A stretch of DNA of 64,000 bases, taken from positions 239,452 to 303,451 of the forward strand of contig MU130542.1 of the NCBI GenBank assembly GCA_015039465.1, written 5' to 3'. A model generated the notes under the pieces. It saw nothing but the letters and a program-made list of their open reading frames with translations. It was not told where the DNA came from and did not search any database. Source of the stretch: Phlegmacium glaucopus. Lineage: Eukaryota; Basidiomycota; Agaricomycetes; Agaricales; Cortinariaceae. Each line of letters opens with the position of its first letter. The stretch's first letter is position 1. Positions 56,301 through 64,000 of this stretch are shown in pieces. The position numbers and the translations under genes are program-made.

Positions 56301-57853
56301 TCAATGAAGTTATTCTAATAGCAGAGGAGCAGTCAGTCAATCTTTTCATGTAGCGGGTAAAACGACTAACATCACTGATAGACGCAAAGTTCAGGAGAAG
56401 GTCCATGCTTTCAAGAAAGAATCATCGGATTGCTCAAAGTCAGCATCTCAAGCTCTCTCTGTGGAGATAGAAAAGAGGCGAGATCAATTGTGGAAGCGGA
56501 TTGACACTTGGCGTGGTATACAGAAGACAATTGTGCCTCAAATTGGTGACTTGGTTGCTCAGCAAGCGATTTCGGGCAAGGCTGCTAGTTGTCCTGAAAA
56601 GGAGGTTCTCTATGTTCCCTCGGACTTTTGTGAAAGGGATTGGATCAAGTATGGCCTTGTCGCACTGGGAGAAAACCAGCGACGATTGCTCCAGGGAACG
56701 GCATGCGATTATGTCTCCAAAATAAAGACTGTGTCCAAGACTATAGATTCTGGCAAGGCCGCCAAGAAACTGCAAGAATTCAGGCAACGTGGTCACACTC
56801 GTGCAGGAGACGAGATCCATAACATCAAGAAACTTCAACAGCACTGCATCAATGATTACTCAGCAACACGAAATAGCATGATCAACTTGGGAATGTCACC
56901 TGACAATGCTTCCTATCCGCCACTCACATTGAAAGACACATTTCGAAAGGCAACCCATTCTAAGCGTGCTGTTGGTGACTCTCGATGTTTTGATGGGCTG
57001 GCCTGGACGCATACTGGTGTCACTGGTGGTTCCTACCAAATACCTTCTACTAGTACCACCACCAGCTCTCCTTCATGATGGCCAAACCCAGGGGCTGGTA
57101 CGCCAGCGGTCAAAGCCAAACGTGAGATAATCTTCTTTTCTTCTGTGCCCTTTTACTGAATTCTCCTTTAGGCCCTATTTCTCCATCTGCAGAGCCGAGA
57201 TATAAGGGGAAAAGACGCTGTGTAGAAGAACTGACACCTCTGAGTGTGAACAATGGCGAAGACATGCCCAAAGGTGCGTAGTTCAGTTACATGATTTCAA
57301 TGGTATTGTTTTAAACACGATACTGCCATAGATGGGTGGATATGGTCATTCCGGCCACGATCTGGGATGTCAGACAAGGAGGTGGAAAATTGGATGGCCG
57401 AAGGTACACAATTTTAATATGGTATTGAGGGTAACTCATTCTGTTTACTTTTCAGGAGATCGTGTGCAATGGTTCTGAGCTGAAGCAGAGATGGAACGGT
57501 GGAGGGAAGAGTGGGAAGCCAAACAGGCCGACTTCCTGAGGTGCATACGTAGCTTTGGTAAAATGGCGGATGTGTGGCAGACACTCAGCACCCGTGAACC
57601 AGAAAATTGCAGCAAGGCATGTGAAAGAGGAAGAATCGCATATGCAAAGCAAAAGTCGGCAATGTTTCAGGAGATGGCGTGCCACGCAAAAGACGTGTTC
57701 AGGAGTGCAGGGTATGGTGAACTCATCGACCACCTCATTGATCAGCAGAGAGGTAAAATTCTTGCTGATTTTGTTCTTGCGGAACGTTCAGATCCCAAGT
57801 ACCATATTCTGGAGCTCGTCGCAGGGGTAAGCTCACCGATTTTATTTCATTGA
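53361..57853 (+). pseudogene. KDZ transposase with CxC2 cysteine cluster, stops in frame
   Basis: From ATG 53361: MS-stop-RGFKAYRRDAAQAKKASRG. CxC2 cluster: CLNCFYYDISCPDCFISAHR, then HWAEVW and TKVRFCTCEGLVDRPGQLMH and AFTFCLLHQFHLLHLEGKVS (53790-54230). After an intron holding a small element: MVMCVWHFLTATKRQGQAHG (~54820), NKYSKNTDPNDVSLYNGTAY (~55100), FKNMDISG, FLIVDYAIVHAL (~55482), FSYDNVCGYSVNAVERFLEH (~55590), LHVQNHKDNCTYRF, FQGETAEMTWVELNQLAPQT (~55770) and HRQDTIIDHH. These hold the acidic catalytic residues. C-terminal coiled part to 57853. TGA stops at 53367, 53792 and 57476 each sit where Arg is expected, so the transposase is probably dead. Confidence 0.85.
54329..54774. mobile_element. 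Small inverted-repeat element in a KDZ intron
   Basis: Ends TCCCCCACATACTCCG and its exact inverted copy, with an imperfect 8-bp flank (CTGTACAC / CTGTAAAG). 446 bp. The outer parts are tandem TCCACCAGACTC-like words in both orientations. The centre (~54565-54685) is an array of AACCCTAACAAA/AACCTTAACAAA units. It lies inside the transposase intron that opens at ~54270 (GTATGT) and closes at ~54800 (TGTGTAG). Confidence 0.82.
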
Positions 57854-58802
57854 GCTCTATATTTCACAGCTAACTGTTATTTGGTAGGATATATGCTGAC
57901 TGGCTAGACCTCTTCCTGGGTAGTATGTTCTGGAATTTATCTTTGACCCACCAGACTGTTTAATCCAGGGCTTGTTTAATCAATCTAGTTAGTATCTCCC
58001 ATGGTAGGGACTGCTGTTTAATTGGACTTGGACTTGTTATGTAATCTCTGCTGGTGTACGGTTTAATTATGGTTTAATCTACCTTAATCTACATATCTGA
58101 ACATTTTTTACCCATAAACACTCCTTGTGCTGCCCGCAAATTGGATTAATGTGGATTAGATTAATCTAAACAATGATCTTGGTGGTCCTTCAATTAATCA
58201 AAGTCAGTACGGTTACAGGATTATATGATTTAAGATGTCTTGCTCATATTATTAATCTTGCAATGCAAGCACTGATCTCAACACAAAGCAAATCTAAGTA
58301 TTACAACCCTCACTCTCAGGATGAACACCCAACAGATGTTGACAGCATCAATCGTGATGAAATAGGGCTTGTTCGAGCCATATGCGTTAAGGTATCATAC
58401 TTCAATTAACAATTATTAACAATTTCAAATAAAAACTAATTTAAGTTCTATATTCAAGTCTCGTTCCTCATCGCAACAAAAGGAATTATTTAAGCATGCC
58501 CAAGAACAAAAAAATATGAAACCGGTCCAGCTCCTTCTCGATATGAAAGTACAGTGGAGTTCAACCTATGTTATGCTCCACCGAGCTGAGTCACGGCATG
58601 AGGTTAATTTCTTAAATTATATAATGTCCGAGTCTCATTAACTCACAATCCTTGCATTGACTAGGCTGGTTAACATATTCATCTATGAGCTTGGATGTAA
58701 AGAAGACAATATTGAAAAGTGGAGGAAGATTGATGCACTAACATTAAGCAATGATGAGTGGGATCGCGTTGGTCTGTTCTGTGATCTCTTAGGGGTACAT
58801 AA

Positions 58803-59162
58803 TGTTGAGATTGACCTGTTCAGGCCATCATTGGCACCGTGAACAAAGCGGTGCTCCAGTGTGGCCATCAGGTCACACCAAGCGGCACAATAAGCGCTTG
58901 GATGAGGTGTGGCCACCGTGCCACACCAGTGGCACCATTGTAATGCTTCGTATAAATACTAGACATACTACGTAGAAACTCCTCAGTCGTTATATCAAAG
59001 ACTGAGGTGTGTATCTTATTTAATATTTCCTTCACTTCCTCATTACTTACAATCACTGTTCCTAGTTGTCTTAACTACTATCTAGGTACAGTGAACTAAT
59101 AAAGAGTTGTTATATCAAAGACTGAGTTGTCTTAACTACTATCTAGGGTTCAGATCTCAACA
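58803..59162. mobile_element. Solo LTR (360 bp) in a hAT intron
   Basis: Starts TGTTGAGAT and ends ATCTCAACA, flanked by the perfect duplication CATAA (58798-58802 and 59163-59167). It has a TATA-like GTATAAATAC at ~58950 and an internal tandem repeat (GTTATATCAAAGACTGAG twice). Inserted just after the hAT exon end CDLLG/GTACAT, within the intron. Confidence 0.9.
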
Positions 59163-60154
59163 CATAAAAAACATATCTACACCTCTATTTGTGCTTTAAC
59201 TTTAATTGTTATATTTCTAGTATGCGGATAAGGCTCAGCAGGCATTTTCAGCTGCGAAAACACCCTCATTACACAACGCTCTACCGGCTATTGAAGCCCT
59301 TCATACCGCTTGGAGCAAGAGGACAGAAAAAGCGAAGTATGTGCCATTTAAGGAGGCACTCGAGGCAGCAACTCACAAACTCAATGATTATTATCAAAAA
59401 ACAGCCAAATCTGATGCCCACATTCTTGCTATGGGTTTGTTAAATGTCTCCTACTTCTAACTTAGTTTCATAATTGATTAGTTAATCATTTCTTATAGTT
59501 TTACATCCTGGAAGGAAGATGTCTCATTTCTGAAAGTATTGGGATTTGGATTTGGAAGATGAAGTTCTTAAACTTCTCAAAGTCAAAGTGCATATCATGT
59601 TATGTGTCTTTTAATATTACTTTTTATTAATATATGTTTATTGCAAGTTTGAGGACTGTTACAAAGAATTACAGCAGCCTCAAGCTGGAATGTCTACTGC
59701 AATTTCTTGCTCAACAGTTCACAAAACTGCAGGATTGCTTCGAAGAAATGTAGTGGACTCTGACTACGACGAGGACAACAATTTATTACTACACACAAAT
59801 GAGTCATGGATGGTAGAGTTTGATCGCTATATCAAAACAGTTGAAGCTGTTTCTGAGGACACTGATATTGTACATTGGTGGGGGGTAAGCAATATAATTT
59901 TATAATTTACATTGTCATTCACTGACCATATTTTTAGCTCAATGCAAGTCGGTATCCTACATGGGCATCACTTGCGCGTGATTACCTCGCAATTATGGCA
60001 TCATCAGTATCAAGCGAACAATCTTTTTCTGCAGCTGGCATCACTATTAGCAAGCGCCACAATAGGCTCAAGGAAGATATTGTTGAGGCCTTGCAATGTC
60101 TAAAGTGTTTATATCATGAAGAGCTTATTTTTCATGAGGTTTTAACATCCACAG

Positions 60155-60228
60155 TAGGGATGCCGAAGTTCAGTTTGGTTTGGTTCAGGACCCATTTTCT
60201 CAGAACCAGAACCAGAACCACTTAGGAA

Positions 60229-60261
<33 letters not shown>

Positions 60262-60928
60262 TGAACCAACAGAACCGGTTCTCTTGGTTTGGTTCTGGTT
60301 CAGAACCAGTTCGAGCCATAGGAACCAGTTAAAAATAGATTTTTGTTAAGATATCACCAATTAGACAAGAAATTCTCATTTTAAATTTTATTTTCTAAAA
60401 TTACATCTTATTTCTTAGAAATAAATATATCTTGAAATTTGAGGCCAGAAGTTTGTAGTATTGGTGTTATAACTATGACATCACTAAAAGTAAACATGAA
60501 AAGAAAAACATACCACAAAATCATTTTGCCAACTAGTGACAACCCTGAATTGGATTCTTGCAATAGGAGTATATTAATATTAATAAAAGCTGAAGTTATA
60601 AAGTAAATGAGACATATTATTGATTATGTACTATGCCAGACCAAAAAATGATGCACTTCTGATTGGAAATATATTGTGTTGGTGACTTGAATATTTTCAT
60701 TACAGGTACAGGTACATTGTGCCATTTAACCTGTAAAATAATGCAAATAAGTAAATATATTACTTAAATGTTTACCTTGGGATATAGTGGTTCAGAATGG
60801 TTCGAACTGGTTCAGAACCGGTTCTCAGATTTCTGGCCAATCAAGAACCAGAACCAGACCAATACTTGGTTCGGTTCAGTTGGTTCTGGTTCTCTGGACT
60901 GGTTCAGAACCGAACTTCGGCATCCCTA
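60155..60928. mobile_element. Non-autonomous hAT-type element (774 bp) in the last hAT exon
   Basis: Ends TAGGGATGCCGAAGTTC and its inverted copy, flanked by the perfect 8-bp duplication ATCCACAG (60147-60154 and 60929-60936). Both arms are dense in GAACCAGAACCA / GGTTCTGGTTC words. No coding capacity. It interrupts the host hAT transposase near its C-terminus; the frame resumes as EELDMDATEILLDN after it. Confidence 0.92.
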
Positions 60929-61280
60929 ATCCACAGAGGAAGAGCTTGATATGGATGCTACTGAGATTTTACTGGATAATTCATATGGAAATAAAACTGA
61001 CTCAGGTGTAGTAGTTGATGACATGGATGAATTTTCCTGGGATCAGCTCGTACTTGACAATGATTCTGATATAGAGATAATATAATTTTAATTTTAATTC
61101 CAATTTTGTTCTAATTGTCTTATTGGATATTTAAGCCATGGCTTGGGCCAAGGCCAAGCCAAAGCCAACGTGAAGCCAAATTTTGACCAGAAGCCAAGGC
61201 CAAGGGGTTTGGCCTTGGCCTGGCAAAAGTGAAGCCGAAGCCAAGGAAAGCCAGGCCAAAGCCAAGCCAGCACATCACTA

Positions 61281-61288
61281 GTGTTTCT
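61281..61288. repeat. Right 8-bp target site duplication of the hAT element
   Basis: GTGTTTCT, direct copy of 45532-45539. Confidence 0.92.
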
Positions 61289-61616
61289 AGTGGCCCCATC
61301 TACCTCACCGAAGCGCTCCTGGTCTACGTCGGTGCCGTTCTCGTTTCCCAAGGCTGGTCTTCGTACCTGCAGATGGTGGAAGTATTGTTTTTGGTGATGA
61401 TTGGGTCGCAACTTATGGTGTTAGTGGGTTTCAAGTTTTAACTTTTTTTTCTCTTCCTAATGCCTATTTTTTTCTTCTCTGCAGCCCAGAAAATTGCGAA
61501 ATCCACACAGGCCACGGCCGATCTTAACAAACTACTCCCACTCGATACCAGGGAAACCTCCGAATCCCAAGGCGGTTTCAAACCGGGGATATCCGGGACC
61601 ACCAGACTCCACAACG
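61289..61616. other. Right flank of the hAT insertion, unrecognised exon debris
   Basis: Together with 45420-45531 this was continuous before the hAT insertion. Frames such as GPIYLTEALLVYVGAVLVSQ (61303 on) and QKIAKSTQATADLNKLLPLD (61487 on, after a TTCTCTGCAG acceptor-like site) are open, but I do not recognise them. Confidence 0.4.
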
Positions 61617-63012
61617 TCAGCATCATTTACTATCAATCTCAAGTTGAAGAACGCATTCATCGAGCGCAGAGAGCCATCTTGACCCCTGACAAACCTTGGA
61701 AAGACTTCTTAGACAATTAGGACAAAGAGGACCTTGTTTCTGAGTTACGTTTCTCAAACAATTGTGTCCCATTACAGATCAATGGGCCTGAGGTGGCATT
61801 TCGGTGCGTTGTATGCTTTCTCATGTTTCCTCTCTTGCTTAGTCTCCTTTTATAAAAACTAAAATGTTTAATTGCAAGTGTCAGTAGGGCTACGGGAAGT
61901 AGCAATGACATCGCCTTCGTCAAAAGTTTGGTCACTGCTTAAATAAAAAGCCAAGCTGTATCATCTTGCTCGCAGTCACATGTGAAAATAATACGGCTTC
62001 ACCTTGTCTCCTTATTAGCTAATTTCTGGTTAATCTTTTTTGGCTCTAGAGAACCAAGTTGCTCATCGCCTTGGCAAGGAGTATCATCCAGAAGGGAAGC
62101 GAACGATTGGTATGTTCTTCAAGTCCCATCTATTCTATGAAGACTATCCCTCAACTTCATCGTCTTCATACTAGGTGTGCTCACAAAGCCTGATCGTATT
62201 CTAAGTGGAGAAGACACAAATTGGCTTTCCTTTGTTCAAAATGAAAAGGAAATGCTGAAACAATTGGTACTGTGTTAAGCCACGCAGTTCAAGCGACATT
62301 AAGCTAGGCATTACATGGGCACAAAGACCGTCTAATCTTGTGGACAGGTTGAGCTCCATTTTATCGGACTTGATTTCGAAAGGGTCTGTTTTAATCTCTT
62401 CCTTCCTTTCTTACTCCTAGTTTATTCTGTCTTTTGCCTTCTCTCATACTCGCAGGAATTCAGGACGAACTGGAAAAATATGTAATCCGAGCTCGTGACC
62501 TCCAAGACGGTTTACCCAAACTACCTTCCGACGATCCACGTGGTGAAATCGCTTCCCTCCTTCACACGTTCACGAGCAATCTCGCTCATAAAATTTGTGG
62601 GGTCCCAGATGAAGATGGGTTCATTCAAGCTGTTCGTCCCGCCCAAGAAAAATTCCTCACAGCAATCCGTATGACTGCACCGAATTTCTTCTGAGCAGAA
62701 GTCCAAAGGGACAAGGCATCTTAGTCGGGCTCAGTTTTTGCACAGCGAGGGTGAGGAATGGGACGACGGTAGCCAGAGTGAAACTGAACCATGTTCTGAC
62801 CTAGCGCCTTCCAATTCTGCGAGAAGGCGGGAGGGTATTTTATCCAAAGCAATTTATATCGATGAAGTCATGGAGAGGGCGCATCAGTAAGTATTTGGTT
62901 CTGTTTATCAATTTTGATGATCGACTTTATGTTTACAGAGTTCGTACTCGTGAACTGTCCGGCAACTTTCATCTGCTGCGATAACTCTCGATCCACCCTA
63001 TCCCAAAGTCGT
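61617..63012 (+). pseudogene. Dynamin-like GTPase relic 4
   Basis: Starts at the same point as relic 3: SIIYYQSQVEERIHRAQRAI, TPDKPWKDFLDN then stop, FSNNCVPLQINGPEVAF (~61760), DIAFVKSLVTA, GKRTIG plus intron, LTKPDRILSGEDTNWLSFV (~62180), SSDIKLGIT (~62290), LSSILSDLISKG (~62350), intron, IQDELEKYVIRARDLQDGLP (~62455), DDPRGEIASLLHTFTSNLAH (~62530), GVPDEDGFIQAVRPAQEKFL (~62600), IDEVMERAHQ, GTAAGT intron, VRTRELSGNF. The P-loop region is absent. It differs in its stops from relic 3 but shares its 5' truncation point near 38730, so both descend from one already truncated copy. Confidence 0.82.
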
Positions 63013-63310
63013 CCCAAAAGCATCCCCTCACGTCCGGCACAACACAATGTTTGTATACCATTATTCGTATATACCATGTCGATCATCTCTGCCGTTTCAT
63101 CCACCCCGATCATAGAGACGCTACTTATCGACCAATCCTTCACATCGTCAATTTAATTTACTGCCCCTCGTGTCGTTAAGTTAAATCCAACCAAATTGGA
63201 ATTCTATTCCGAGTCCTCCATCGTCCCTCCTCTCTCATCCATGTGCTAGATAACAACTTTTTACAATACATTGCCATGCTCGAGAATTGATATCATCTCA
63301 TTTTAGCTAG
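63013..63310. other. Module spacer, fourth copy
   Basis: Homologous to 40236-40510. No conserved frame. Confidence 0.4.
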
Positions 63311-63553
63311 ACAAGACTAGAGTCGGAAGCCCTTGGATCTCGTCCTTAAAAGAACAAGGGAGAGTACTACAGAAGTTTCAAGTATTTGTACACCAATCAT
63401 TCAAATAGCCTAAGCGTTATAATTCGTACCGCGAGAGGTGTCATCATAACAACTAAAACATGAAATTCATTCTAATAAATATATATTCAATCCAATTTAG
63501 CTAGAAAACTCGAACAAGTGGAAAAATGTATGGATAGAGAAGTGGAATGTGGA
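63311..63553. repeat. Conserved 3' block, family copy 5
   Basis: Same block as at 40511-40771, very close in sequence. Confidence 0.55.
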
Positions 63554-64000
63554 CTATTCCTCCGAGTCGGATCCTCCAGACTCTGGATCCATTTCGGAAT
63601 ATAATGGCATACCGTAGCGTTCTCCAGCTTCATCAAGTAATTCTATGTCATGTAAAAAATGTTTGTGGTCCTCGACTGTTCCTATAAACTGGATAACAAT
63701 GTCATTTCGGATCCCTGGCTCAAACGAAAGGTGATCAGATTCAGAAGGACCGGGAATTGGATATAGGGTTATATCATCAATCGTGAGTGATGACTTGGAT
63801 GAGGGGTGAAGTTGAATCATGGTTGAACCTAGAGTGATTGCGAGAGGCCCATCTTCTTTGCCAGAATGCTTGAGTCTCAGTTTAAGACTGTGGCCCGATG
63901 TTGGAGCGACGAATGAGATTAAAACGCTTGCATCATCACCAAGTCTATATGGATCAGAGAGCATGTTAAAGTCGGCAGCGTCCACGAAAATGTATGTGAA
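63554..64000 (-). CDS. ~1,000-residue membrane protein, family copy 5 (3' end only)
   Basis: The frame is open to the right edge; only the last ~149 codons are visible: AADFNMLSDPYRLGDDASVL, ISFVAPTSGHSLKLRL, LTIDDITLYPIPGPSESDHL, HDIELLDEAGERYGMP and a tail ending SGGSDSEE. It is closest to copy 4. The start and membrane region lie outside the window, so whether it is intact is unknown. Confidence 0.8.
   Translation of the reverse strand, partial: FTYIFVDAADFNMLSDPYRLGDDASVLISFVAPTSGHSLKLRLKHSGKEDGPLAITLGSTMIQLHPSSKSSLTIDDITLYPIPGPSESDHLSFEPGIRNDIVIQFIGTVEDHKHFLHDIELLDEAGERYGMPLYSEMDPESGGSDSEE

Larger units (their letters stand above)
47555..58203 (+). mobile_element. KDZ transposon nested in a hAT intron
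   Basis: The hAT intron opens with GTATGT at 47491 and closes at TTTAAG 58214; the KDZ unit fills it. Both ends carry similar inverted sequence (left GACCATCCAGAT...TAGATTGATTTAATC; right, inverted, GACCACCAAGATC...TAGATTAATCTAATC). Clusters of TTTAATCTA/TAGATTAA words lie at 47575-47860 and 57960-58170. Genes inside: an accessory gene on the minus strand, an interrupted accessory gene, a SET-domain fragment, an AT-hook-like gene and the KDZ transposase. I could not fix a clean target duplication, so the ends are approximate. Confidence 0.75.
45882..61085 (+). pseudogene. hAT transposase gene, split by nested elements
   Basis: Ser/Ala-rich head from ATG 45882, then a zinc-finger-like KKKHSACKTC/GTGCPKKDAILL (~46455-46570), IQAFEHPTYQKMIQIAARAT (~46950), NRKQTREAIIAKFK, SLTCDAWQAS (~47190), the ITCDNPANNNTMMDEFAKCY exon, then KRHI at 47490. 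The next exon starts at 58215 with CLAHIINLAMQALIS, followed by LLLDMKVQWSSTYVMLHRAE (~58530), YADKAQQAFSAA (~59220) and the dimerisation region YPTWASLARDYLAIMASSVS (~59950-60010) with SEQSFSAAGITISKRHNRL. The KDZ element and one solo LTR lie in introns; a 774-bp element interrupts the last exon. A TGA at 59531 (HF-stop-KYWD) is a further break. Splice details at the first intron are uncertain. Confidence 0.85.
45540..61280 (+). mobile_element. hAT transposon, 15.7 kb with nested insertions
   Basis: Ends are inverted repeats (TAGTGATGTGCYGGCTTGGC on both sides, one mismatch) flanked by a perfect 8-bp duplication GTGTTTCT, the hAT hallmark. Both subterminal regions (~45550-45690 and ~61130-61275) are packed with GGCTTGG/CCAAGCC motifs, likely transposase binding sites. 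Between them is a multi-exon hAT transposase gene. Without the nested KDZ element, solo LTR and small hAT the element would be roughly 4 kb. Confidence 0.92.

Noticed and set aside
53361..57853. A TET/JBP dioxygenase companion of the KDZ transposase
   Set aside because: I searched the readable frames for the HxD...H...R pattern of these enzymes and found no convincing match.
1..64000. tRNA, rRNA or other structured RNA genes
   Set aside because: No convincing A/B-box pair, cloverleaf or rRNA segment was recognised by eye; a dedicated covariance search could still find one.

Overview
The window looks like DNA from a mushroom-forming basidiomycete (Agaricomycetes). Introns are short (about 50-70 nt, GT-AG, with CTAAC/CTGAC-like branch sites). 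The gene families also point there: a NACHT-WD40 STAND protein with many near-identical WD repeats, a KDZ transposase with its CxC2 cysteine cluster, a hAT transposase, a tyrosine recombinase, a fungal HNH-nuclease family and a psi-factor-type oxygenase relic. I see no housekeeping gene. This is a repeat-rich accessory region.

Layout. 1-3.2 kb: 3' end of a tyrosine-recombinase retroelement, a short unrecognised gene and a decayed linoleate/psi-factor oxygenase. 3.7-18.7 kb: two tandem copies of one module, each an HNH-nuclease gene, then a dynamin-like GTPase fragment, then a convergent ~1,000-residue membrane protein gene. 18.7-22.3 kb: N-terminal relics of that family, a broken membrane-protein gene and a broken histidine acid phosphatase. 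22.4-27.6 kb: a NACHT-WD40 gene. 28-31 kb: second copies of the membrane-protein and phosphatase relics. 32-44 kb: two more ~1,000-residue genes, another membrane-protein relic and a dynamin relic. 45.5-61.3 kb: one hAT transposon with a perfect 8-bp target duplication. A ~10.6-kb KDZ element lies in one of its introns, and there are two solo LTRs and two small inverted-repeat elements in the stack. 61.6-64 kb: a fourth dynamin relic and the 3' end of a fifth ~1,000-residue gene, cut by the window edge.

The most striking host-gene feature is the ~1,000-residue family: five loci, three with a full open frame, no introns, and N-terminal membrane segments, a charged helical middle and a beta-rich C-terminus. 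I do not know its function. It sits with a STAND receptor, HNH nucleases and dynamin relics in a region rearranged by duplication. That resembles fungal self/non-self or innate-immunity loci, but this link is inference.

Decay has a clear signature. Several stops are best explained as CGA (Arg) to TGA. One homologous Arg codon is CGA, TGA and CAA in three paralogous relics, which are the two products expected from deamination of a CpG on either strand. Exon boundaries below come from splice signals and family frames and are approximate unless stated.
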